Assembly (NCBI GenBank): GCA_905215335.1
Contig: CAJMPQ010000001.1
Coordinates: 1 to 64,000, forward strand
Length of the DNA: 64,000 nt
Origin: an uncultured bacterium
GTDB lineage: Bacteria > Cyanobacteriota > Vampirovibrionia > Gastranaerophilales > Gastranaerophilaceae
Direction: 5' to 3'
Position numbers and translations under genes: made by a program. Positions 1 through 8,900 of this stretch are shown here, in pieces (the first letter of the stretch is position 1; every line of letters starts with the position of its first letter). The notes under the pieces are model-generated. The model had not been told where the DNA came from and made no database searches. It saw only the letters and a program-made list of their open reading frames with translations.

Positions 1-13
1 CGCGTGATCAAAT

Positions 14-47
14 GGTTCGAGTTATCAGGGAGTATGCTCCCCGAACC
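14..47 (+). other. Nested hairpin at the window edge, possible terminator or ncRNA 3' end
   Basis: GGTTCG (14-19) pairs with CGAACC (42-47), and inside it GGGAG (28-32) pairs with CTCCC (37-41) around a TATG loop, leaving an 8-nt bulge on the 5' side. It is far richer in G+C than its surroundings. A loose T-rich run (TCTTTATATTT) follows, so it may terminate a gene or RNA to the left of the window. I cannot name a family. The remaining bases up to groES are very AT-rich and hold no ORF. Confidence 0.4.
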
Positions 48-204
48 CCTCTTTATATTTATAAGATGCAATATTTTATTTATACTTATAATAATTTTTA
101 TGTAATTATTAATTTTTCCTTAACTTTTAATTAAAAACTGGAAATCCGTTATATAAATATATTGTTAGTTAAATTATATTCAGACTAAAAAAGGAGAGAA
201 AATC

Positions 205-489
205 ATGATTAAACCATTAGGTGAAAGAATTGTTATTAAAGTTGTAGAAGAAACAGAACAAACTTCAGGCGGAATTTTCATTCCTGATAGCGCTAAAGAA
301 AAACCACAAAGAGGTGAAGTTGTTGCTGTTGGACTAGGAAAATTAAATGACAAAGGCGAAAGAGAACCAATGGATGTTAAAGTTGGTGATATCATCCTTT
401 ATGCTAAATACTCTGGAACAGATGTTAAAGTTGATGGCGTAGAATACAAAATTCTATCAATCAAAGATGCTCTAGCTGTTATTGAATAA
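205..489 (+). CDS. groES: Co-chaperonin GroES
   Basis: GroES is the 10-kDa heptameric lid of the GroEL folding chamber in the cytoplasm. At 94 residues it has the standard length, starts with the usual MIKPLGERIVIK-type strand, and carries the mobile loop around residues 18-32 (EQTSGGIFIPD). The ATG is set by a good ribosome site (AAAGGAG) about 8 nt upstream. groEL follows after 29 nt, giving the normal two-gene operon. I see no CIRCE inverted repeat (TTAGCACTC-N9-GAGTGCTAA) in the 200 bases before it, so HrcA control is not evident here. Confidence 0.98.
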   Translation: MIKPLGERIVIKVVEETEQTSGGIFIPDSAKEKPQRGEVVAVGLGKLNDKGEREPMDVKVGDIILYAKYSGTDVKVDGVEYKILSIKDALAVIE

Positions 490-518
490 TAAAAATATTA
501 TTGTAAGGAGAAATAAAA

Positions 519-2171
519 ATGGCAAAACGTATTGTATTTGACGAAGAAGCAAGAAAAGCTCTTCTAAAAGGAATTGATGCAGTAGCAGACGCTGTTAAAG
601 TTACATTAGGACCAAAAGGTAGAAACGTAATTTTAACAAAAAAATTCGGTGCACCTCAAATCGTTAACGACGGTGTAACTATTGCAAAAGAAATCGAATT
701 AAAAGATGCTCTAGAAAATTCTGGTGCACAATTATTAAAAGAAGTATCATCTAAAACAAATGATGTTGCTGGTGATGGTACAACAACAGCTTCAGTTTTA
801 GCTCAAGCTATTGTTCGTGAAGGTTTGAAAAACCTAACAGCAGGTGCTAACCCAATGTCTATGAAACGTGGTATTGATAAAGCTGTTGAAGCTGCAGTTG
901 CAAAAATTAAAGCAATGTCAAGACCTGTTAATACAAAAGAAGAAATCGCTCAAGTTGCAGCTATTTCTGCAGGTAACAACAAAGAAATCGGTGAATTAAT
1001 CGCTGAAGCAATGGAAAAAGTTGGTCACGATGGTGTTATCACTGTTGAAGAATCAAAATCTTTTGGTACTAACTTAAAAGTTGTTGAAGGTATGCAATTC
1101 GACAAAGGATATATTTCACCATACTTCGTAACAGACCCAGAAAGAATGGAAGCTGTATTAGAAGATGCTTATGTATTCTGCTGCAACAAGAAAATCAATC
1201 TAATTTCTGACTTAGTTCCTCTACTAGAACAAGTTGCTCGTGATGGTAAATCATTATTATTGATCGCTGAAGATATCGAAGGTGAAGCTCTTGCTACATT
1301 AGTTGTTAACACTATGAGAAAAGTTTTAAGAGCTGTTGCCGTTAAAGCTCCAGGTTTTGGTGATAGAAGAAAAGCTATGCTTGAAGATATCGCTATCTTA
1401 ACAGGCGGCGAAATGTTCACTGAAGAACTTGGTATTAAATTAGAAAACGTTACTACTCAAATGCTTGGTAAAGCAAAACGCGTTACAGTTACTAAAGACG
1501 AAACAACAATCGTTGTAGGTGACGAAACAAAAGCAGCTGTTCAAGAAAGAGTAAGACTTATCAAAAAACAAATCGAAGCTTCTGACTCTGAATATGATAA
1601 AGAAAAATTAAATGAACGTGTTGCTAAATTATCTGGTGGCGTTGCTCTAATAGAAGTTGGTGCAGCTTCAGAAGTAGAATTAAAAGAAAGAAAATTAAGA
1701 ATTGAAGATGCTCTAAATGCAACAAGAGCTGCTAACGAAGAAGGTATCGTTCCTGGTGGTGGTGTTGCTCTATTAAGAGTTCAACAAGACTTGAATTCTA
1801 AATTAGAATCAATGGATTTTGAATCTGATGATGAAAAAGTTGGTTTCAAAATTTTAACAGCAGCATTAGATGTACCTCTAAGAGCTATCGCTCGCAACGC
1901 AGGTGCTAAAGCTGATGTTGTAGTTGATTGTGTATTAGAAAAAGAAGGTGCTTACGGTTACGATGCTCTAAACAGCAAATATGTTGATATGTTCCAAGCT
2001 GGTATCGTTGACCCTGCTAAAGTTACTCGTTCTGCTCTAATCAATGCAGCTTCAGTTGGTTCAATGTTATTAACTACAGAAGCAGCTGTTGTTGAAATTC
2101 CTGAAGAAAAATCTTCAACACCTGATATGTCTGCTATGGCAGGTATGGGTGGAATGGGCGGTATGATGTAG
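519..2171 (+). CDS. groEL: Chaperonin GroEL
   Basis: GroEL is the 60-kDa subunit of the tetradecameric ATP-driven folding chamber. The 550-residue protein has the full equatorial-intermediate-apical architecture: the nucleotide motif GDGTTTASVLA near residues 86-96, the hinge motif EEGIVPGGGVALL near 410, and a flexible C-terminal Gly-Met tail ending GGMGGMM. It has an AAGGAG ribosome site and a strong terminator directly downstream. Codon choice resembles that of the rubrerythrin at 54296, as expected for highly expressed genes. Only one groEL copy is in the window. Confidence 0.99.
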   Translation: MAKRIVFDEEARKALLKGIDAVADAVKVTLGPKGRNVILTKKFGAPQIVNDGVTIAKEIELKDALENSGAQLLKEVSSKTNDVAGDGTTTASVLAQAIVREGLKNLTAGANPMSMKRGIDKAVEAAVAKIKAMSRPVNTKEEIAQVAAISAGNNKEIGELIAEAMEKVGHDGVITVEESKSFGTNLKVVEGMQFDKGYISPYFVTDPERMEAVLEDAYVFCCNKKINLISDLVPLLEQVARDGKSLLLIAEDIEGEALATLVVNTMRKVLRAVAVKAPGFGDRRKAMLEDIAILTGGEMFTEELGIKLENVTTQMLGKAKRVTVTKDETTIVVGDETKAAVQERVRLIKKQIEASDSEYDKEKLNERVAKLSGGVALIEVGAASEVELKERKLRIEDALNATRAANEEGIVPGGGVALLRVQQDLNSKLESMDFESDDEKVGFKILTAALDVPLRAIARNAGAKADVVVDCVLEKEGAYGYDALNSKYVDMFQAGIVDPAKVTRSALINAASVGSMLLTTEAAVVEIPEEKSSTPDMSAMAGMGGMGGMM

Positions 2172-2206
2172 TTCTCATCATATTGAACAACTAATATTTA
2201 AAATTG

Positions 2207-2240
2207 AAGGCGGTGAATAAAATTTATTCACCGCCTTTTT
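2207..2240. terminator. Strong terminator, groESL / cysE, likely bidirectional
   Basis: Perfect inverted repeat GGCGGTGAATAAA (2209-2221) and TTTATTCACCGCC (2223-2235) separated by one base, with flanking AA and a T run at 2236-2240. It lies between the convergent groEL and cysE genes and can serve both. Confidence 0.9.
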
Positions 2241-2265
2241 AATATAAAAAATTAAAATATAAAGT

Positions 2266-2913
2266 TTATTCATTAAATTTTTCTTTTAGAATTTCAACTT
2301 CTGCTTTTAATTTGTTTATTTCACATCTAACAGGATCTGGAATTCTGTTATGCATCAAGTTTCCTTGCTTATCAATAACAGCTCTATGAACAACTCTACC
2401 AGGAACACCAACAACCGTAGAATATTCAGGAACATCTTCTATTACAACAGAACCAGCGCCAATTCGAACATAATCACCAATAGTAATATTTCCAAGCACT
2501 TTAGCTCCAGCACCCACAATCACATTATTACCTAATGTTGGGTGTCTTTTACCTTGTTCTTTACCAGTACCACCTAGTGTAACTTGTTGATAAATCAAAA
2601 CATCATCACCAACAATTGTAGTTGCTCCTATTACAACGCCCTCACCATGATCAATAAAAAATCTTCTACCAATTCTGGCACCAGGATGAATTTCAATACC
2701 GGTTATTATTCTTGTTAAATATGAAATTACACGAGGAATCAATGGTATATTCCACTTGTACAAGCGGTGTGCAAATCTGTATGCAACAATCGCATGTAAA
2801 CCCGGATAGCAAAGAATCACTTCTAACAAATTCGTTGCGGCTGGATCATTATCATAGATAACTTTTATATCTTCTTTTACCTTTGAAATTCCTCGTTTTA
2901 TAACTGATAGCAT
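2266..2913 (-). CDS. cysE: Serine O-acetyltransferase
   Basis: Transfers an acetyl group from acetyl-CoA to L-serine, giving O-acetylserine for cysteine synthesis. The 215-residue protein has the short N-terminal helical part of the compact CysE type, then a left-handed beta-helix of hexapeptide repeats (residues about 70-175) with the catalytic IDHGEGVVIG stretch and the YQQVTLGG loop. The C-terminus is predicted helical and charged. It lies 15 nt behind tyrS on the same strand, so the two are probably cotranscribed. The ribosome site (TAGGTA) is modest. With the serine genes at 58227-61631 the serine-to-cysteine route is partly covered in this window. Confidence 0.95.
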   Translation of the reverse strand: MLSVIKRGISKVKEDIKVIYDNDPAATNLLEVILCYPGLHAIVAYRFAHRLYKWNIPLIPRVISYLTRIITGIEIHPGARIGRRFFIDHGEGVVIGATTIVGDDVLIYQQVTLGGTGKEQGKRHPTLGNNVIVGAGAKVLGNITIGDYVRIGAGSVVIEDVPEYSTVVGVPGRVVHRAVIDKQGNLMHNRIPDPVRCEINKLKAEVEILKEKFNE

Positions 2914-2928
2914 TATATTTTTACCTAT

Positions 2929-4152
2929 CTATTTTACTAGTTTCGCGAATTTACGTTTTCCTGCTTGTAATACTACACTATCTTCAAATGAAACGGTATA
3001 AGACATATCAGTAATTTTTTCACCATCAATTTTTACACCGCCACCTTGAATTAGTCTTTTTGCTTCACCACGACTAGCTGTAAATTTTAATTCTGTAATT
3101 AAATCAAGAATATTTTTACCTTGTTCAACTTTCACTTCTTGAATATCTTCTGGAATACCTTTATTAGAAACTACATTAATAAAATCTTCTTGAGCTTTAT
3201 CTGCACCTTCTTTACCATGATATTCTTCTGTAATTTGATGTGCCAATTGCATTTTTATATTTCTTGGATTTACAGAACCATCCGCAATTTGTTTATCGTA
3301 AGTTTCTAATTCTTCTTTTGTTGCATCTGTTAATAAACTATAATAACGAGTAATCATATTATCTGGAATACTCATCAATTTACCAAACATATCTTTAGCA
3401 CTATCAGTTAATGATATACAATGTTCTGGATATGTCTTTGACATTTTTACAACACCATCAGTACCTTCTAACAATGGAAGAAGAATAACTAATTGTGGAT
3501 ATTTTTTACCATAAGCTGCTTGTATATCTCTGCCTAATAATGTATTAAATCTTTGATCTGTTCCACCTAATTCAATATCTGCATCAATTGCAACTGAATC
3601 ATAAGCTTGCATTAACGGATAGAAAAATTCTACAATTGAAATAGGCTTACCATCAGCATATCTTTTTGCAAAATCATCTCTAGTCATCATTTGAGCTACT
3701 GTAACTTGTGCTGATAATTTTAACAATTCAGTAAAGCTCATTTTATGTAACCAATCTGCGTTATTAACAACTTCAGCATTAGATACATCTAAAACTTTAG
3801 ACATTTGCGCAAAATAAGTTTTTGCATTTTCTTCAACCTGTTCTTTTGTTAAAGCAGGTCTTGTTTCAGATTTTCCTGAAGGATCGCCTACCATAGCTGT
3901 AGCACCACCAACAAGCAACACAATTTTATGTCCTAAAGCTTGGAATTCTTTTAATTTTCTCATTACAACTGTATGACCCAAGTGCAAATCCGGTCTTGTT
4001 GGATCCATCCCTAGTTTAATTCTTAGCGGGGTATTAGTATCAGCTGCATGTTGCAATTTTGCTGCTAATTCTTCAATTCCACCAGGTAAAACTTCGGCAT
4101 TTCTAGCTATATGCTGAGCTTGTTTTATAAATTCTTCTCTTATCTCTGTCAT
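2929..4152 (-). CDS. tyrS: Tyrosyl-tRNA synthetase
   Basis: Class I synthetase that charges tRNA-Tyr. The HIGH motif appears as DLHLGHTVV and the KMSKS loop as VKMSKT. A C-terminal S4 RNA-binding domain is visible (GEAKRLIQGGGVKIDG). I start at 4152, not at an upstream ATG at 4209: the 4152 start has a TAGGAGA ribosome site, gives a 407-residue protein beginning MTEIREEF, and the longer form would run through a terminator. Upstream, TATAAT (4178-4183, minus strand) with an extended TGC gives a plausible promoter, and a palindrome ATCAGTT-A-AACTGAT (4165-4179) lies between it and the ribosome site. No T-box leader fits in this short space. Confidence 0.97.
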   Translation of the reverse strand: MTEIREEFIKQAQHIARNAEVLPGGIEELAAKLQHAADTNTPLRIKLGMDPTRPDLHLGHTVVMRKLKEFQALGHKIVLLVGGATAMVGDPSGKSETRPALTKEQVEENAKTYFAQMSKVLDVSNAEVVNNADWLHKMSFTELLKLSAQVTVAQMMTRDDFAKRYADGKPISIVEFFYPLMQAYDSVAIDADIELGGTDQRFNTLLGRDIQAAYGKKYPQLVILLPLLEGTDGVVKMSKTYPEHCISLTDSAKDMFGKLMSIPDNMITRYYSLLTDATKEELETYDKQIADGSVNPRNIKMQLAHQITEEYHGKEGADKAQEDFINVVSNKGIPEDIQEVKVEQGKNILDLITELKFTASRGEAKRLIQGGGVKIDGEKITDMSYTVSFEDSVVLQAGKRKFAKLVK

Positions 4153-4164
4153 AATATTTCTCCT

Positions 4165-4183
4165 ATCAGTTAAACTGATTATA
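4165..4183 (-). promoter_or_regulatory. tyrS extended -10 box and adjoining palindrome
   Basis: On the minus strand the string TTGCTATAATCAG contains an extended -10 (TGC-TATAAT, 4178-4183). ATCAGTT-A-AACTGAT overlaps its 3' end and occupies the start of the leader, a position suited to an operator. The -35 is not convincing. Confidence 0.5.
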
Positions 4184-4202
4184 GCAAAAACAAACAGAAG
4201 AA

Positions 4203-4232
4203 ACGACACCTGAAAATATTTTCAGGTGTCGT
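4203..4232 (-). terminator. Terminator of the phage-tail-like cassette
   Basis: Perfect 15-bp arms (ACGACACCTGAAAAT and its complement) with no spacer. Read leftward it is followed by a T-rich tract, matching termination of the gene that ends at 4240. It separates that cassette from tyrS. Confidence 0.8.
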
Positions 4233-4239
4233 AAGTTAT

Positions 4240-4614
4240 TTATAAAGATGCTTCTAAAATATTTAACTTTTCTCTAAGTTGAAAAACTTGTTCATTATAA
4301 TAATCTAACCAAGTTTGTCCGGTTTCTGAATTTTTAACTTGATTTTCACAAACAGCCCTAATTCTTTTTACATCCAACTCGTTTAACTCAAACTTTATCT
4401 GCTCTATTTCTTCCAATGCTGAATTTCTGGCTTTTATATTTAAATAATCTGGATTTTCTACTATTTTATCATCTTTAAAAATATATTTAGAAGGATTTGC
4501 AAGATAATCATTATACATTCCCTCTTGGACTTCGATATTAATTGTATTCTCATTTAAACACCTACACTCTCCACAGCCATTTAAATTACCATTCTCAACA
4601 AAAATATAAAACAT
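4240..4614 (-). CDS. Small protein resembling phage tail-accessory proteins
   Basis: A 124-residue protein with no domain I can name with confidence. The N-terminal half resembles small proteins found next to phage tail-fibre genes (NPSKYIFKDDKIVENPDY is the kind of stretch seen in tail-assembly or tape-proximal proteins). The C-terminal half is a charged helix (residues about 68-122, ending LREKLNILEASL), likely a coiled coil. Two Cys pairs lie near residues 14-19 (CGECRC). The gene starts 3 nt after the stop of the tail-fibre-like gene to its right and ends at a strong terminator, so the two form an isolated pair. A fibre chaperone or assembly role is inference only. Confidence 0.6.
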   Translation of the reverse strand: MFYIFVENGNLNGCGECRCLNENTINIEVQEGMYNDYLANPSKYIFKDDKIVENPDYLNIKARNSALEEIEQIKFELNELDVKRIRAVCENQVKNSETGQTWLDYYNEQVFQLREKLNILEASL

Positions 4615-4617
4615 AAC

Positions 4618-5193
4618 CTACCTAACCTTTCTATAAGAAGTTATCCTAAATGTACAACCTTCTTTAAAACTTGAACCAACAGACTCTTCTCCAGATTTAA
4701 ATGTAATCTTTCTATCAGTTCCTACTGGAATTATGCAATTACCTGATGCAGCTTGAGTAGCTCCAGAAACCCTGGTTACACACCTGCATAAAGATACGGA
4801 AGCCGAAAGCGAAGAATTTACATATAAACCGATGCAATCATTTAGTTTATTACTAGTTCTGATAATAACACTGACTGCAACTTCATAAATATTATCATCG
4901 TCGGGCAAAAATGAACTCATATCAAAAGATTGATTATAAGACTCTGTCATAGTTACACCACTTGCAATATATGCAGATTTCTGAGTCCATTTCCCATCAA
5001 TCTTAGAATCTAAAACTTGCTCCCCTTGTTCATCTAAATTTGAAAGATTTTTATCTAATTTTTTTGAATTTAAATCTTCAATTTTTACATTTGATTTTTC
5101 TATCTCACCTAACACTGCAACAAAATTAGCATTTACTTCTTCTGCTTTAGCTTTTGAACCAGGTACAAAAGAGTACGGAACACTTGATGTCAT
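4618..5193 (-). CDS. Phage tail-fibre-like protein
   Basis: 191 residues. The N-terminus (FVPGSKAKAEEVNANF, about residues 8-23) matches the linker common near the start of phage tail-fibre and baseplate proteins. It is followed by a short helical region, then a beta-rich, Ser/Gly-rich C-terminal domain (about 80-190) with FxFxx-type strands expected of a trimeric fibre tip. I use the start at 5193 because AAAGGA lies 6 nt upstream; the longer reading to 5253 overlaps the promoter. No capsid, terminase or integrase gene is nearby, so this is a solitary or domesticated tail cassette, not a prophage. Confidence 0.6.
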   Translation of the reverse strand: MTSSVPYSFVPGSKAKAEEVNANFVAVLGEIEKSNVKIEDLNSKKLDKNLSNLDEQGEQVLDSKIDGKWTQKSAYIASGVTMTESYNQSFDMSSFLPDDDNIYEVAVSVIIRTSNKLNDCIGLYVNSSLSASVSLCRCVTRVSGATQAASGNCIIPVGTDRKITFKSGEESVGSSFKEGCTFRITSYRKVR

Positions 5194-5252
5194 AATATCC
5201 TTTCTGACAAATCCAATAACTCTCTTGACTAAAATCTCGAAATTAACATCCA

Positions 5253-5282
5253 ATTATAACATATTTTTCTCACTACCGTCAA
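5253..5282 (-). promoter_or_regulatory. Consensus-like sigma-70 promoter for the phage-tail-like pair
   Basis: Minus-strand TTGACG (5277-5282), 18-nt spacer, TATAAT (5253-5258). Predicted start near 5246, about 50 nt before the ATG at 5193. It is one of the closest matches to consensus in the window. Confidence 0.8.
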
Positions 5283-5288
5283 GCAAAC

Positions 5289-5321
5289 GAAAGGTAACCA
5301 TAAGTTTTATGATTACCTTTC
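5289..5321 (-). terminator. Hairpin after the F-x-G gene at 5352
   Basis: GAAAGGTAACCATAA (5289-5303) pairs with TTATGATTACCTTTC (5307-5321) with one mismatch. The T tract on the minus strand is weak (CGTTTGC) and runs into the -35 box of the next promoter, so readthrough is possible. Confidence 0.55.
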
Positions 5322-5351
5322 TATGTATATAAAATTGAGGTTTTCTAAATG

Positions 5352-5771
5352 TTACGCAACAATATGAGCTGCATTATCTGTAGCTTTTTTACCTTTACCT
5401 TTGAATAAATTTAAAATTGGCTGGCAAGTACAATCATAAATAGCATTACCAACTGTAGCAATATAATGTCCAACTTTTTTCATAAATCCTGGTTTTGCAG
5501 CCAATTCATCTTTTGACAATTTTGATATCGCATTAGGGAACACTTTAGGAAGAGCAGCTAAAACTGCAGCTACAGCAACCAATGTACCTACAACACCTAA
5601 TACTTTTTTGCCTTTTCCTGAAGATTGTTTTTCTTCTGCAGGAACATTCACAGAAGCAGCTTCTGCTTTTGGTGCAGGATTTGAATATTTACCAGGTCTT
5701 TCTAAAATGCTGGCAACAGAATTTGTATTTTCACCGCAGAAACGTACACTTGAAATAGAATTGACCATCAT
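5352..5771 (-). CDS. Small membrane-associated protein with N-terminal F-x-G motif
   Basis: 139 residues, family not recognised. The first 20 residues contain two Ile-containing turns and the tripeptide FCG (residues 11-13), a layout shared with three other small proteins in this window (16050, 29292, 48415). A Pro/Ala-rich linker follows, then one hydrophobic helix (about 57-77, KKVLGVVGTLVAVAAVLAAL), a Lys-rich region and two Cys (CTC, near 115). A strong ribosome site (AAGGAGG) fixes the start. It is transcribed away from the giant gene at 5939. Function unknown; the pattern suggests a membrane or secreted accessory protein. Confidence 0.75.
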   Translation of the reverse strand: MMVNSISSVRFCGENTNSVASILERPGKYSNPAPKAEAASVNVPAEEKQSSGKGKKVLGVVGTLVAVAAVLAALPKVFPNAISKLSKDELAAKPGFMKKVGHYIATVGNAIYDCTCQPILNLFKGKGKKATDNAAHIVA

Positions 5772-5938
5772 GGGAAAACCTCCTTAAACACTTTTACACG
5801 CTAATAATAAAACACCTAATAAGTTTATTTTGATACAATAATCTTATTTTGCAAATTATTGTTACAAAAATTTACAATATTTTTGGAATATTTTCAATTG
5901 CCGTGTCATCTATAAAAGTGTAGAGGGAGGATTTATAC

Positions 5939-8900
5939 ATGGCTAGCAAACAAGAAACATTAATATATATTGAGCAAGATAATAAAACTGAAGCAGAATT
6001 TATGTCTAGAAGCTTCGTTAAGAGTGCAATAAAAAATAGAGCATACATAAACGCTTTAGGTGCAGATTTATTTATTAAATATTTAGCATCTGAAGAAATT
6101 AATGCTACTGATACACATAATATACACTCTATATCAAAAATATTAGAAAAATTTGACATTTCTGACATTATGCTTCCTAATATCCATATTGATGTACGTG
6201 TTGTATTTGATGAAAATCAAATCTTTATACCAAAAAGCCACCTTCAATATGAAATCACTCCTGACATTTACGTTGTATTGAAATTAGCTAAAGATTTTAG
6301 CCATGTTGAATTTTTAGGATATTTTGAGCCTAAAATATTAAATTTAAAACTTAAAAATCACGATTATTATTTTATTGATAGAAATAAATTATCTTCTCCT
6401 GATACATTAAAACAATTTATCCAAGACTTCCCTGGTAACACATCTAGAGGTATTTCTCAAGAAAATATTCTTAGAGGTAGAGAACTTTCAATTGCTATGG
6501 CTGACCATAACATTTCAGATGAAGAATTGAAAGAACTAATAGAATTATTATTATTAAGTGACGAATTGAGAGAAAGTGTACTTGAATTTGATAATTTTGA
6601 AACATTATCTTACAGTGTAGGTTCATCATTCCCAGATCACAAACCACAAACTGCTCCTGTTATCGAAGAAATTACAGATAGCGAAAATAATGAAAATCAA
6701 AATAATTCAAATAATGAAGAAAACTCTAATGAAGAAGAGGCAGAAACTCAAGAAAATGAAACCTTACAAATTGAAGATAATGAAAATTTAGAATTAAATG
6801 ATTCTGTTTTCCAATTAGAAGAACCTCGATTAGAACCTGAAGAGTCAATTATTGATGAAAATCCTCAGGACAATGAAATTCTAAACCCTGAAATATCAAT
6901 CGAAGACGAAGAAAATAACGAAAGCATTATCGACATTCAAACAGAAGCTGCTGAACAAGATGCATTAATAACAGAAGACTTCACAACTACAGATGAAAAC
7001 TTTGATACTAGTGAAAACTTACTAGATTTAGAACCTTTATCTATAGATGAAGATATCAAAATAGAAGAAGAACCTGTAGAACAAGCTTTAGTAGAAGATA
7101 TAGAAAAATCTACATCAGTTTCTGTAGATACTACAGAAGAACAACCTACAGAAAACGAACCTAATACATTAGAAAAAACAATAAGCGAAGCTATCCAAAA
7201 CAATATTAAAAAAGGAGCAGAAGCCGGTGCATCTGTAATCGCAGCCGCTGCTGCCGGAGCTGCTGCAAGCGCTGCAGCAGAAGTTGCAAAAGATGTAGCA
7301 ACTGCTGAAGGTGCAACTAAAGATGCAATAAAATTAGCTGGCATTTCTGGGGATATCGTTAATGATTTAATAAACAAAAATTTGGAAAGCCAACAAGAAA
7401 ATCTTAATAAAATTGATTATTCTCAGATATCAACGAATGCAACTGAAGTTCCAGAACATATAGCAGCTTATGATTTATCAACAGCAAAAATTGAAGCTGA
7501 CTTAGAAGCTGAAGCTTCAGGTCAATTTGACACTCCTAAAGACTTATCTGAACTTAGAACAGTAGAAATCAAACATACAATAGGAGAAGAAGAAAAATTT
7601 GAACAGGAAACAATTGACCTTGGCAATATGGATGCTGTTCATCAAGAAGAATTCCACGAACACACTGAAAGCATTGTTGATTTAAATAACTTATCAGCAA
7701 TAGATTCACCAACAACTCCTATAGAAAATCTTGATGAAAAGATACAAGAAGAACAACTAAAAAAAGAAGAACATTTATCAAACTTAGATTTCTCTAATAT
7801 GTCTTCATTCACTATCAATTCAGATGGATCTTCTCCTATGGATGATATTGATGTTAATTTTAATAGTGAATCTGATGAAAACTTAGTCGACTTAGGTTTA
7901 AATAATAATGACTTTGTTATAGAAAGTGAACCAACAACATCAACTACAACAGACGAATCTCTAGAAGCCGATTTAATGTTAGATGATGGAATTTCTGATG
8001 AGTTTGATGCTTTTGACAATAATGAAATGGAAATAAGTGAACCGCCAATAACAGAACCTTCTTCTATAGAAGAAACAACTGTTACAGAAACTGCAAGTGT
8101 TGAAGAAAATGAAACAAATATAGAAAACTCTTCATCTGATGAAAATCTGCTAACCGAAGATAACCTTGAATTATCAACTCAAATATCTGATGAATTACTT
8201 ATCGACGATGAATTAGATACAAGTTTAAATATTAATGACGAAAACATAACTTTAGATGAATCCAATACTGAAGATTTGAACCTTTCAACAGAAACAACTC
8301 TTGAAGAACTATCTCCAACATTGGAAGAAGAAAATCTAGAGATAGAAGAACCATCATTAGAAACAACAATGGAAGAACCAACATCTATAAATGAAACAAT
8401 TGCAGATGAAGAAAAACCATTAACACCAATTTCAAACAATATCACTGAAACTCCGGATTACGAAGAAATATCTCCAGATGCATTATTAGACGAAGTAATT
8501 AATAACATTGCTCCAGAAAATAATGAATCTATAGATACACAAAGCAACCTAGAAGAAACAATTCAACCATTACAAGAAAAAAATAATCTTCCTATTCAAG
8601 AAGAAATTAATAATGTAAGCGAAATTGAAAATATAGAAGATACAATCCAAAACAATGATATTGTAACAGAAGATATACCTTTCGAGTCTTCTCAAGACCC
8701 ACAAAATGAAAACGACATAGAAACAGATCTTTTAGATGCAACAAATTCTGAATTAGACAATATTGCATTTGATAATCAACCTATTAATGACTCTGAACTT
8801 GATAACAATCAAATGGTTGATAATCAAGATTGGATGAATGATACAAATTATGATGACTTACAAGACATTGATGTAATGCAACCTACAACTGATGAAGTTA

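Noticed and set aside
14..30. tRNA 3' end, from the GGTTCGA string
   Set aside because: The bases on both sides cannot form a T-stem, and no CCA or acceptor stem is visible.
1..204. CIRCE element for HrcA control of groESL
   Set aside because: No TTAGCACTC-N9-GAGTGCTAA-like inverted repeat is present before groES.
4153..4209. Longer tyrS start and a T-box leader
   Set aside because: The extension runs through a terminator and lacks a ribosome site; the leader is too short for a T-box.
4240..5282. Prophage
   Set aside because: Only two tail-like genes; no integrase, capsid, terminase or attachment repeats in the surroundings.
6937..8445. Antisense ORFs opposite the acidic protein
   Set aside because: They mirror GAA/GAT/GCA-rich codons as Ser/Phe/Ala-rich shadow frames and lack ribosome sites.
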